From positions 689,501-753,500 of the forward strand of contig NC_060106.1 in the NCBI RefSeq assembly GCF_021155765.1: a stretch of DNA of 64,000 nt, in the 5' to 3' direction. Position 1 is the stretch's first letter, and every line of letters begins with the position of its first letter. The translations under genes were made by a program, and so were the position numbers. Positions 22,812 to 33,702 of this stretch are shown piece after piece. Origin of the DNA: Diprion similis. Taxonomy: Eukaryota; Arthropoda; Insecta; Hymenoptera; Diprionidae. Below the pieces are notes generated by a model. That model ran no database searches, was not told where the DNA came from, and was given only the letters and a program-made list of their open reading frames with translations.

Positions 22812-23093
22812 TTAATAAGCTATTTTGGCTCTGTCGCAATGGACTATTTTACGTTTATTCTTTTTCAATTCTATCTCAATATCATTTTTTCCTGGAAATA
22901 CTTCTGTAATTATGTACGGTCCTTTGTAATTGTCGTCTAGTTTTCCTGTCTTTTGGTTTTTTACGAGATAAATGCTCTGTCCTATTTTGAAATTGACTGG
23001 ATTTATTTTCCTGTCGTAGTATTGTTTCGATCTTTCCTTGGCTTTTTCTAAATTTTCACGTGCTGTATTCCGGATTTCTATAGTTTTCAGCAT
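22812..23093 (-). pseudogene. Retroviral integrase C-terminal piece, frameshifted
   Basis: The frame contains a basic region and a GPY/F-type motif (YKGPYIITEV), typical of the C-terminal domain of gypsy integrases that helps target DNA. It overlaps the end of the preceding integrase block by 38 bp in another frame. The change of frame falls at a run of seven A's (plus-strand T run at about 23098-23104), a common slippage site. It ends just before the env-like gene. Confidence 0.8.
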
Positions 23094-23743
23094 AAGGTTT
23101 TTTTACGTAATCGTCGTATGTTAAAACTTCGTCCAGGGGTGGGAACTCTGAGGGCATACGGGTGTTGCGTCCGTAAACTACTTGAAATGGGGTGTGGTTA
23201 GTTCCTTCGTGTTTACTTGTATTGTAAGAAAATGTCGCGTGAGACAGCCATTCATCCCAGTCTTTCTTTGTTAAATAATGTTTTAGGTAATCTACGAGTA
23301 CTTGATAGCTTCGTTCTAATGATCCGTTGGATTGAGGATGAAATGCTGTTGTTTTGAATTGCGTAATTTTGAATGCTTTTGCGACACGTCTCATTACTTG
23401 TCCAATAAAAGCTGCTCCTTGATCTGTCAAAATAGTTTTTGGACATCCATATTTACAAATAAAGTTTTTAACGAATGCATCTGCGATATCTTCGGCAGTT
23501 GCATGGACTAATGGTATCGCTAAACTGAATTTAGAAAGGTTGACCTGCATGGTTAACACGTATTTATAACCATTTTGGGAAGTTTCGAAGGGTCCTACTA
23601 TATCTAGAGCTATTTTGTCGAATACATCTGCACATGTATCTGTTATGACCATCGGCTGTTTAGTTTCAATACGCGTGAGTTTCTTCTTTTGACAACTGAT
23701 GCATTTCTTTATAAAATCTTCTATCTGTTTTTTCATATTATCC
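23056..23743 (-). pseudogene. Retroviral integrase zinc-finger Cys pair and catalytic core
   Basis: The block starts at the left edge of the inserted solo LTR. It contains the Cys half of the HHCC zinc finger (CISCQKKK), then the RNase H-like core with all three catalytic acids: LDIVGPF (Asp), LTDQGAAF (Asp) and GSLERS (Glu). The His half of the zinc finger lies on the other side of the inserted LTR at about 24150-24110. The 358-bp insert plus its 4-bp duplication accounts for the frame difference between the two sides. The frame is lost again near 23100. Confidence 0.85.
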
Positions 23744-24101
23744 TGTAAGTCTGGACTAAGCCAGGCTAACGAACCGCCAGGTGGCACGCGGGCTCGATCA
23801 ACCACGGTCGGATCGTGTGTTGCGAGTGAGGCGGTGAGAATGTTTCAGGGAGAGCTGCGCTGCCGTACAGCTCACACAATCGTGTACATGGCACATGCCA
23901 TTGAATATAACTAATAAATTAAGTGTGGTACTTGTTGTTGATTCAGGTAATATGAGATAACATGTGAATACACAATCTTATGAGTGTCTTTTACTAACGT
24001 AAACACTATAACTATAATTTTGTTTAAATAAATTACAGTGTTAACTCGCATCAACCACCTCATTTATTCTAAACCTTGTGAGTTTTGAATACGAACCTAC
24101 A
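23744..24101. mobile_element. Solo LTR inserted in the retroviral integrase
   Basis: The 358-bp segment begins TGTAAGTC and ends ACCTACA, and is bounded by ATCC on both sides (23740-23743 and 24102-24105). It interrupts integrase between its His pair and Cys pair. AATAAA-like signals lie inside. It has no coding capacity and its family is unknown; the 4-bp duplication suits a Ty3/gypsy-type LTR. Confidence 0.85.
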
Positions 24102-27100
24102 ATCCCAAAAATATTTCTGTCGAATCCTATTGTACGTTTTTGTGATACCTTTGTGTCCTGCGATCGGGGATTCGTGATTCTCTTGTATTATTCTGAGTCT
24201 AATATCAGGAGGTGGTGTGATGATTTTGTCTTTACAAATCGTTATTATTCGCGTTCCGGAAAATACTTGTCTAATTATATTCTTTATTTTAATCCATCCA
24301 AGGTCGTTTATACCACTTTTACCTTGCGATATACTTGCTGTTTTAATATTCAACCATTCCATATTTTGTTTTAAGTTTTTAAGTGCGTCGTAAAAGTTCT
24401 TCTCCAGAGGTAAATCTTGTTCGTGTTCTTGAGTAACTAATGCAATTACTCTTTTCTTTGGTGTTCCTAATATTACAATGTGTCCTATCTGATACTCTGT
24501 TGCTGGTTCGATATTTTTCAAATATCCTTTTTCAGATAAAAATTTACCTGCTTTGCCTAATGCTGTTCCATTGGCGGAAATAAAGCATAGATAATTGTCT
24601 TTCCTCATTTCTAAATTGTCTCGTGTTTCTATCAAATTGGTAGGTTCTTGTTTCGATAATTTTATTGAGGTTTGTGAATCATCAGATACCGTGGTGTCTG
24701 ATACACTGTCTAAACTGCTAATTTCTACAGATTTATCTTGTAAATTCTGTGAATCATCAAGTTCTACTATTGCGTCTAGATCTGGTAAGACATTAGAATT
24801 GTTTATTGATATTGCATTTTCTTGACTCTGAGATTCTGGAGTTAGATTTATTTTCGAAGATTCTTTGTTAATATTGTCGAGTGAAATCGGAGTTTTGGGT
24901 GTCGGTAATATTTCTATTGCTCGCTTTCTAATTTTCTGACTGCAAATTTTCTCTTTCATGGGTTTTGATTTTGAAGGTTTACTCGTTTGTCTACCTTGGT
25001 GGTCTCCAATACCTTTGTAACATGCGTACTTATGTGTTGGTTTATGTTGTCTCGTCGTTCGTCGGGGTTCTGGCATGTGTTTCACAATACTGTTAGGTAT
25101 AATTTTTTCTGTACCTGCGATATTTCGTTTCGTCGTTATTGTTCTCGGTTTTATGGTCTCGGTCCAGTTTTTCTGTTGGTCTGGCAAATGTCGTTCTGGC
25201 AATGGTTCTGTCCTTTGTGTAGCTTTAGCGTCACTCTCACTTGAAGGTGAATTTATTGTTCGACTTGTGAGATCTCTGAGCGTTTCGTCTATGTCCATGT
25301 CTTCTACGGTCTTGAAGGACTCATCTACACACATGGATTCTAGAAAACGGTGTACGTCAGCCTGAACTGTAACTGTATTGGGTGTGTCGCATTCCGAAGC
25401 TGATGCAGAGACTGCAGTTATGATTCGTCTTTCCGTACATTCTTTATCTAACTCTATGTCATTATGCGATCTCATTTGTCCAGAGATTACATCGTTTGTC
25501 TTATCTGTAATATTTTTTCGTCTTGTCCTGAGTAATGGCGAAGGTTTAAATTCAGCTGTTCTAGATGAACGCTTATTTAATAAATCTCTAGCTAAGCTTT
25601 TTTGAAAATTATTTTCTCTATTAGTCGAAGGTGTATTCGAAGATGACGGTGTGTTAGTAACACTCGGCACGGATACAGTCTTGGAAGTGTGAATAGGTGT
25701 AGCTAAAGAGGGTACTTGAGTTGGTGTTGGGGGTGAGTCAAGGGGTTGTCTGTTTCCCACAGTGACTGTGACTGGATTTTGTCTGGGCGTATGTATATTT
25801 GATTCTGTATTATTTGCTTTAGCTCGATACCTAACTGGATTTAATTTGTAAGAATCATCACTATCCGATGATGAGGATTGAGTATCTACATAATCTGGAA
25901 GTATCGTAGGTTGATTTTTCTTTGATTTTCCATCTACTGAAGATGAAGTCTGAGAGTCTGATTCTATTTCTATGATTACTGATTGTTGTTTTTCATTCGA
26001 TTTATTACGAGTAGTATTTCTATGATTTACTGGAGAGTCTGATAACTCATCTGATGATGATGAATCCTCGTATTCAGAACGATGTCTGAACGGAGTGTAG
26101 CGTTTAGCACTTGATTTTCGCTTTGTAACGAATTTTAATTTTCTTTCATTACCGGTTTCCTGAGATTCTGTGTTTTTGTCTACGAATTTAGATTTATGAC
26201 GACTGGCAATAGGTTGATCAGGCCTACCGTTATCCATCGCTTTTTTTTTGTCGTAGTCGGAGTTCGAACCTAATCGTGATCCTCTCGGGTTTGTCACGTT
26301 TTTAGAATTTACTTTCTCGACATGTTTATTACCATCCGGATTAGGGAAACCTAGAAAGTCTTCCTCGTCCGTACTCATTGGATTTTTATGAGTTTTGTTG
26401 GATATTTCTATAATTTTTCCTTCCTCAGAAGAACTGCTTAAATTTCGTCGCCTAATCTTCGCGTTTTTCCGTGTGGATTTTTGAGCAGAGTCAGATGACG
26501 ATCGTAGCCTGGCTATACCCGGTGCTACGTTAAGTGCAGGGTCTGTTGACCGTCTCCACTTAAATTTTATGGGATAGACTTCTCTCTTTTCTATATCAAC
26601 AGGGTTTCTAGACAACGCGTCTGCATTTGTATTGATTTTACCTGCTTTATATAGAATTTTAAACTCGAATTCTTTTAAACGTTCTCTCCATCGCATTACA
26701 CGTGACGTAGGGTCATTCGTAGAATTTACCCATACTAACGGTCTGTGATCGGTTAACAATGTAAATTGTCTACCATAGAGATACGGTCTAAAAGTTTTGA
26801 TTGCGTAAACGATTGCTACCATTTCCTTTTCAGTTGTTGAATAATTTCTCTCATGCTTGTTCAAAACTCTAGAAGCATACGCGATGGGCGTATCTTCCCC
26901 TGGTTTCCCTTGCGACAAGATGGCTCCTACCGCGAAACCAGATGCGTCTGTTGTAACTATAAACCGTGACGAAAAATCAGGGTATTGTAGTATAGGTGCT
27001 TCACAAAGTCTATCGCGTAACGTTTCGAAAGCTAATTGTGTTTTAGAATCCCATTCAAATTTTTTGTTCTTGCTAGTTAGTTCTGACAAAGGCTTAGCGA

Positions 27101-28853
27101 TTTTAGCAAAGTTTTTAATGAATCGACGATAGTATCCGGCTAATCCTAAAAATTCCTTAACATTCTTCGGTGTTTTCGGAACTGGAAATTTCTCAACAGC
27201 TTTGATTTTCTGTGGATCTGGTTTAACTCCATCAGATGATATAATATGACCTAAATATTCAACTTCTGTTCTAAGAAATTCGCACTTGTCTGATTGTAAT
27301 GTCAAGTCAGCTTTTCTTAAACGTTCAGCAAGCTTGATAAATTTAGTTGCATGCTCTTCAAGCGATCTTGCATAAATTACGATGTCGTCTAGGTATACAA
27401 ATAAATCTATTCCCTGTAGACCTCGTAAAACTAAGTCCATAAGCCGCTGAAAGGTTGCTGGTGCGTTCTTCAGTCCAAAAGGCATTCGGTTAAACTCATA
27501 ATGACCGTGAGGGGTTGTAAATGCTGTCTTATGTTTATCGTCTGGATGCATAGCAATTTGATGGAATCCTGAGGCTAAGTCAAATATTGAAAAATATTTA
27601 GCTCCACCTAATTGATCTAAAATGTCTGATATTAAAGGTAATGGATATGCATCTCCAATCGTTTTTTCGTTTAATTTTCTGTAATCAATAACTAATCTCC
27701 ATCTTTTATTACCTTGTGAATCTGCTTTCTTTGGTACAATCCATAGCGGTGAGTTATATGGTGAATTTGACGGTTCTATGATGTTCATTTTTAATAAATC
27801 TGTAATCTGTTTTTCAATTTCTGGTTTTTGAAAAGGAGGGTGTCTGTACTGTCTAGTGTTAACGGGTATCCCGTCTGTTGTTATTATACTATGCATGCAT
27901 GTGTTAGTCATTCGCAGGGGTTCTCCGGGGATGTGGAAGAGGTCAGCATATTCGTCTGTCAAATAAACGACTGCTTTACGCTCTTCTGAGTTCAAGTGGT
28001 CTAAGCGCAATAAGTTGATTACTTCATTAGCACGATTTCCTCGCGTCCGAGTAATTGTGTGCTCTAAAATTTCACTCTTTACGTCGTTAGTATCTTCGTC
28101 TACGCTTGTATCAAAAAGGTACAAGGGAATTACGGGAACTTCCACTTCAACATCTTCATCCAGTGTGTTGATCGCGTACAAATAAGCTATTCCATTATCA
28201 TTTGAAACAACGGTTTCGCCTATGTATATACCATCCTGCGTATCTAAACGCGGTACGTAACCCTCTGAAATTTCCGTATTCTTGACTCTAATAAACATGG
28301 CGGTTTTCTGTCTGGCCAGGAGAAAAAAACTTTCAGTTTCTGAGAACGGTATATTGATGTTATTTAGGGTAACAAACCTTGTTCGATAATCGATCTTGCC
28401 TTCATTGTCATGCATAAATTCTGATCCTATGATACCTGCATAGTGTAATGGAAAATCTTGCGGTACTACATTGAATTCTCCAAGAATATTATTAATTCTG
28501 ATTTGAATTTTTCCCAATGTTATAGGTTTATCGAGTTTTGAAACTCCATTAAGTTCGTAAGTAATTGAGGTGTCAATTAATTTCGGATTCTCCAATTCGT
28601 TTATTCTTATCAAATTTAATTGAGAACCTGTATCTACTAAAAATTTTCCACTCTTGTGTTTGAGATCTATTGATTCTATAATTATTGATGGTGATCTATG
28701 ATTTGGAGATATTGAACCTATATTACATTCAGCGTTACGGATTTCTGGTGCATTTTTACGTTCTGTCTTGGATTTTATTGCTGTGTTACCTGACGCCGGG
28801 TCTCGGAATTTCCCGTCGTCGCGTCTGTTCGAGGGGAAACTTGAGCGTTTCCC
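24102..28853 (-). pseudogene. Retroviral pol: protease, RT, RNase H, long linker, macrodomain-like segment, start of integrase
   Basis: One open frame runs from the gag overlap (slippery site at 28853) to the solo LTR. In order it shows the protease active site (FLVDTGS, about 28640), RT with FSIFDLASGF and YLDD (27395-27384), RNase H (VTTDASGFA, LLTDHRPL) ending near 26600, and a roughly 600-residue Ser/Thr- and charge-rich linker (about 26560-24620). A macrodomain-like segment follows (about 24600-24235; ALVTQEH, LGWIKIKNIIRQVF), then the His pair of the integrase zinc finger (ENH...GHKG, about 24190-24160). The linker is far longer than in ordinary gypsy pol. The polyprotein is cut by the solo LTR, so integrase is not made intact. 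The gag frame relation is -1. Confidence 0.92.
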
Positions 28854-29956
28854 GCTTGTGTATTAGTGACGTTATTTGTCTGTGTTGAACCATTTTCACG
28901 TTTACTATTATTATAGACGCGTTTTCTGCAATCGCGGATAATGTGTCCTAATTTTTTGCAATAGTTGCATTGTAAATTAGCATATTGATTTGTGTTTCGA
29001 TTTGTTGTGCCTCTGTTATTCGCATATCGATTTGTATATTGATTTGTCGTTCCGCTGTTTTTGTTTTTTAATGCACGACATTCATCTACTGTGTGATTGT
29101 TCCTTTTACAATAATTACAGTATTTGTCTGTTCTTTGACTTGAATTTGGTTGTGATGTTTGATCTACCCTAGTTTGTCGATTGCCATTGTTTTGAAATTT
29201 CGCATTTCTAATTCGATTTGCTGTGTTTGAATTGTCTGTTTGAATGGTATAGCACGGTTTTCCGTCAGATACTGTTGTTTTATAAATATTTTCTATGTTT
29301 TTGACATTTTTCTGGCGCTTTTCTAATTCTAAAGCTTCGATGACTACTTCTTGTAATGAGTTGTACGTCGTTTTAGTCAAGAAAAGGGAATATCTTGGAA
29401 AGATTCCAGCTATAAATGCTTTTACTGCGGCTTTAGTTGCCCATGGTTTTAACGACTGAGCATCTGTAGTTCCTGCTAAATCAATTTCTGCCATTGTCAA
29501 CTGATAATGGGTGCCTATTCTGTAATTGAAGTCAATGATTCGTTCGATTGGTCCTTGTTCGAAGTTACTGAATTCTTTTATCCAAGTGTCTATGTCTTTG
29601 TCTGGCTTGAAGTGCGTTCTTAGAAAGTTTGCTAGTTCGTCAATCGTCTTTATCTTAGCGTTCGTCACTCGTTTCAGTGGTTCTCCCTTACATTTCGAAC
29701 GTAACATTTTTACTATAAAATCTTCTCCGCATTGTGGTATGAATTGTTTTACACTTTCAAATTCGTCTATAAATGTTTGAATTGAACAACCAGCGGGTGT
29801 ACCATCGAATTCTGGTATTATTTTGAAAACATCTTTGTAATCGAATTTATGGATATATCCCGAACTGTCTACTCTAATTGATGCATTGGGATTTGTGGTA
29901 CTTGAATTTTGTTGGGTGCTAGCATCCATGGGAATTTGGGTATCGTTATTAGGCAT
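28775..29956 (-). CDS. gag: Retroviral Gag with two CCHC zinc knuckles
   Basis: A 393-residue intact frame. The central part is the capsid-like helical region; the C-terminal third carries two CCHC knuckles, CNYCKRNNHTVDEC and CNYCKKLGHIIRDC, which bind the genomic RNA, separated by an Asn/Thr-rich repeat (TNQYTN, TNRNTN). It ends in a Gln/Thr-rich tail. The start at 29956 is the first Met after the leader, about 490 bp inside the 5' LTR. It overlaps pol by about 80 bases in the -1 frame with a GGGAAAC slip site. Confidence 0.93.
   Translation of the reverse strand: MPNNDTQIPMDASTQQNSSTTNPNASIRVDSSGYIHKFDYKDVFKIIPEFDGTPAGCSIQTFIDEFESVKQFIPQCGEDFIVKMLRSKCKGEPLKRVTNAKIKTIDELANFLRTHFKPDKDIDTWIKEFSNFEQGPIERIIDFNYRIGTHYQLTMAEIDLAGTTDAQSLKPWATKAAVKAFIAGIFPRYSLFLTKTTYNSLQEVVIEALELEKRQKNVKNIENIYKTTVSDGKPCYTIQTDNSNTANRIRNAKFQNNGNRQTRVDQTSQPNSSQRTDKYCNYCKRNNHTVDECRALKNKNSGTTNQYTNRYANNRGTTNRNTNQYANLQCNYCKKLGHIIRDCRKRVYNNSKRENGSTQTNNVTNTQAGNAQVSPRTDATTGNSETRRQVTQQ
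28847..28853 (-). promoter_or_regulatory. -1 ribosomal frameshift heptamer GGGAAAC at the gag/pol overlap
   Basis: On the minus strand G GGA AAC lies exactly in gag phase (X XXY YYZ), 70 bases before the gag stop. The pol frame is -1 relative to gag and is open from this point. Family knowledge: GGGAAAC is an established retroviral slippery sequence. A downstream stem or pseudoknot was not modelled. Confidence 0.7.
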
Positions 29957-30056
29957 TTTGAAATAGTAATTTGACTTACGTAACAGAGACTACTAGCAAT
30001 GAATGATGATTCTCGAGGGTTGGGCGGGAGGGCGAAGCTTCCGTTGAAATTGATGT

Positions 30057-30195
30057 TCTGTGATGTGAGGATCTGCGATGCGAAGTTCTGCGATCCGAAG
30101 TTCTGCGATGAGACGTTCTACGATGCGATGTTCTACGGTGCCACGTTCAATGATGTGAAATTCTACGATGATATTTTCTGCGATGTCCTCTGCGG
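30057..30195. repeat. 15-bp minisatellite in the retroviral leader
   Basis: About eight or nine degenerate 15-bp units of the type TTCTGCGATGCGAAG lie between the 5' LTR and gag. Remnants of the same array are visible in the old copy near 16325-16375. Confidence 0.85.
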
Positions 30196-30444
30196 CAATA
30201 TGTTGTTGATGATTGTTTTATATGTTTAATCAACAATATACGTTGGCGACGAATTGAAGAAGTTCACTTCAACGATGATTTGGTCACAATCACTTATTAA
30301 TTATGTCGTTGATGTTTATTCTCAATGTTGAAAAAATTTGTTGAATTTTTGTGTTATTTCAGTACGATGATAAATCGATGAGTTTTTGAATTACTTTCAG
30401 TTGGCTCTCGCACACGCTGCCACCATTTTATTTATTAACTGAGC

Positions 30445-31602
30445 TGTTACGTTCTGAGAGGAACGCCACGAGTCGATTATGATTCACTGCGTGATTTTGG
30501 TTAATCTCTTGACTTACGTAGTTGATGTACGGAAATCTGCTGATCAGCTCCTCAGCTCTTCTCGTTCGGCTTAATTAATTCTGAGAGTTTGTAAGGTAAT
30601 TAGGCTCGTGCCAACCATCACTATGCGTGATTAAAATAATTCTCTTTACACAACACTTTAATTTAGAATAAACATTTATTAATAATCAACAATGTTCTTC
30701 AACTTCTCAGTTGTCGAATTTACAATAGTTTATAAACTGCTGTTTTGCTTATTACAATCACAACTGTTATTAAATCTTCGCGGTTCTGAGTTTGACCTTA
30801 TTCACTGAGTCTAAACTTTTCTATGATTTGTAGATTAAACTCTGTTCTAAAGTTGTTCTGCTTTCTATGACGTCTAAAACTGTTCTTCCTGATGTCTGGA
30901 TTTATTCTGCTCTGATCTCTATAATATCTAAGACTGTTCTGCTTTAATTTGAATTAAGGTTGAGAAAAGAGGTGGAAAAAGTAGGAGGAGTTCGAAAGGG
31001 TTACAGTTTCTCGCGGGTCTAGGATGATTGGATGAGGATATTAATTAGTATGGGGGTAAAGTTTCTGATTAGTGCGTAGGATCTTGGCGGGGAATTAGCG
31101 TGAGGTGGTTGGTTTAGAAAGCAAGCGGCGATACGCTAATTGGCCGCGTGATCATTAAATAAGGGCGCTATTCCTAATTCTGAGAATAAGGCTTCTTTAT
31201 CTGAGAGCTATTCATGACTTCTCTTCCCACGTTTCCTCTGTTTAGTCTACTCGACTATCTTTATTCAGTGATAATTGCAAGTGTTTATTACTTTGAAGCA
31301 TTGCAGCTGCGATCGTAAATTAAGGGATTTATTTGAAAGCTAATGTTGAAAAATATAACGGTCAAATGTGAGAAAAATATAAGTACCATATATGTATATA
31401 AGTTTAGCTGATGAGATAACGGTTAATATAGCGTAGAGAACTGTCGATATAAGAATATTGCACGTTATGATTATAATTGTGCATGTCGGTATTAGTTTAA
31501 GAACTACGGGTAAGAGCTCCTAAAGCTCTCCTATGGTAACTGCACATCGGTAATGTAGGATACAGAGAGGGTGCCCCCGTGGATACCGGCTGCCACGTAA
31601 CA
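30445..31602 (-). repeat. 5' LTR of the endogenous retrovirus
   Basis: Same 1158-bp length as 18039-19196, starting TGTTACGTTCTGAGAGG and ending GCCACGTAACA in plus orientation. CTAC follows at 31603-31606. Confidence 0.95.
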
Positions 31603-31606
31603 CTAC

Positions 31607-33550
31607 AACAAGTCAATAGTCGACTCTACTCGCAGGGGAGTTCATTTGGGGGACCCAGGCAAGGGAAGATCTCAATTTCCAAGAGTATGGAGAAAGAATT
31701 AGACAGAATGTGCAAGTTTATTTTATACTCACAAATCTTATCGAAATCCGACTCTTTGTATATCTGTCTGGCGCTGAACGATATTAATCGTCGACAATGT
31801 TCGTAGTACACAATATACACTTGACAATTGACGGTTATACAATTGACAATATTACACAAGAGTTGTTTTATAATGCATGAAATATAAATTTAACGAATAA
31901 TTTTATAACAATATAAACAAACCAAGGATTCGACGCAAGAGTCGATACAATGTACCAATTGACATAAGAGTCAAAGATATAGAGGACGTACGAATTAACA
32001 AAGAGCTGTTGCAAGAAACGAACTCTTGGCAATAGACGACAATGTGCCTTTATCAAAAAATAACACGAGAGTGAGCGTGCCAGCTCTTGCCGCACGTGGC
32101 TCGGATCGATAATTCGCTCGACAATTTGACGCTTGCGCATCAACCTAATTTTGAACGTCGACATCCCATTCGCCTCGAGTTAACATGGCGTGGCGGCGCG
32201 CGATATTTAATTTACTCTATGTGACTTTGCGTTGATGAATTAATTATAATTAGTCTTATATGTATAAGAATTTCGACTTTGACGTTGAGTCAAGATGTGT
32301 AATTCATTTTCCTGTTACATGGTAAAAAAATTCATTTTCGTGAAATTGTTATTTCAAAACCAGTGTTCTTGGTCTACATGTGTCTTCTTGAATGTTTACA
32401 AATCATAATACATGAAATACTTGTGAATATTTTTGCCGTATGTTTTGGAGTGTACTAACCGAAAATTTCATTTTAAGGCTGGTATACAACATTGGGCTGT
32501 ATCGAAATTCAAAAATCAATCTAGTTTCATTTGGTTTTCTTTCGCTTTAATTCTTAGTTAAAAAATACCTTACCAATCTCATTTTTCTAGATAACAGTTT
32601 TTTCACATTACGTACTCTTACATTCTATTATTTAATGAGGAATACGTATGAATCCGTATCCTTGTAACTATATTCTACCGATAAGTTAGTATCTGAGTAA
32701 GAAAATGTTTTAGTTGTACATTTCTAATGACTGTAAGTCTTGCGATTAGCAGTGGAAGAGTGAAAAGCACAACGTCCATGTTTGCGTTAATGATTGTTTA
32801 TATGTTTCAAGTTAAAGAGAGGAGAAACAAAGTGGCATCAATGCTAGATTCGATTGAGAGAGATAGGCCCATTGATGTGCCCCTGTCCGGCCCGTACATT
32901 TGAGGTGCAAATAAATGATGAAGGTCGATCGTACGTTTCTTTCATAACGAATGTTACCGCTGGAAAGGCATATGATTAGATCTAACAGACGTAGAGCAAT
33001 CACGCGGAGTTCAGTGGCTTGATCGAAGCCGCATAATCGATAAGATCAATCCGAATTCAATCTCTATGAAAAGGAGCTCAAGTAAAACGTCACGTGTAAT
33101 TTAGTAAGAGATAGAAAACGTCGATAAGGTAGATATCTTTCCTCTCCGGTGCGCAATCCTCACACATGCTCAGACTATTGACTACTGGATTTTGACTATT
33201 TCATAGAATCCGGCTCGAGACAAACCTTGGGGTCCAGGGCTTAAACGAGATTTATAAGCAATCGGGTAAGGACATCCCACTTGCCTGTGTCAAGAACACC
33301 TGACCATTGTGTCTAACATTCGAATTTACACGTCCGCGTCGTCAAAGACTTTCACGTGATGCAGATAATAATGCTTTACTTTTTTGTTTAGTCAATTATT
33401 CATGTACTTCGAGATGCTCATATTATACAGTTACAACAGTAACGCTTTATAGTATTCTTTGTTCTATAATGATCCAATAAATGTTATTCTCCCACATAGT
33501 AATTCATTTTCATTCTTTTTTTCTCAGGCATTACTGATTTACATATAATT
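31607..33550. other. Non-coding stretch
   Basis: No gene or mobile-element signature is recognised in these 1.9 kb. Short frames are present on both strands but show no motif or codon bias. This is the old insertion site's right flank. Confidence 0.4.
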
Positions 33551-33702
33551 TGTTGTAATTTTAAGCTGCGAGAAGTTCCTCGCTCGCTTACTCATTAACA
33601 GTGTTTAATCAAATGTAACGAGATTTATGAGATACCTCACGTCCTCACTGCTCGAGGATTGTTCAATGGGTAATTAATGCTAATAAATACATTATCACAA
33701 CA
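33551..33702 (+). repeat. Candidate short LTR followed by a primer-binding-site-like sequence
   Basis: The segment begins TGTTGTAATTTT and ends ATTATCACAACA, giving TGTTGT/ACAACA inverted ends, with AATAAA near 33683. TGGTGCTGACACC follows immediately at 33703, as a primer-binding site would. I could not find the second LTR or any coding sequence, so this is a TRIM-like or truncated element at best. Confidence 0.35.

Larger units (their letters stand above)
18039..31602 (-). mobile_element. Full-length errantivirus-like endogenous retrovirus
   Basis: The 13.6 kb element is flanked by CTAC duplications (18035-18038 and 31603-31606). Both LTRs are 1158 bp and I count about 13 differences between them (about 1.1%), so insertion was fairly recent. 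It is transcribed on the minus strand. The order is 5' LTR, leader with a 15-bp repeat array, gag, pol (protease, RT, RNase H, long linker, macrodomain-like segment, integrase), env-like gene, a 1.5 kb tail region with an antisense spliced ORF, a polypurine tract and the 3' LTR. A candidate primer-binding site (TGGTGGCAGCG) starts at 30425 going down, 19 bases inside the 5' LTR. Three lesions disable it: a solo LTR in integrase, an A-run frameshift near 23100, and a 13-bp duplication in env. Family knowledge: env-bearing Ty3/gypsy elements of insects are errantiviruses. Confidence 0.93.

Noticed and set aside
24078-27132. Several plus-strand frames of 60-98 residues opposite retroviral pol
   Set aside because: Antisense shadows of the long pol frame; unlike the 20094-20537 ORF they have no promoter or splice signals.
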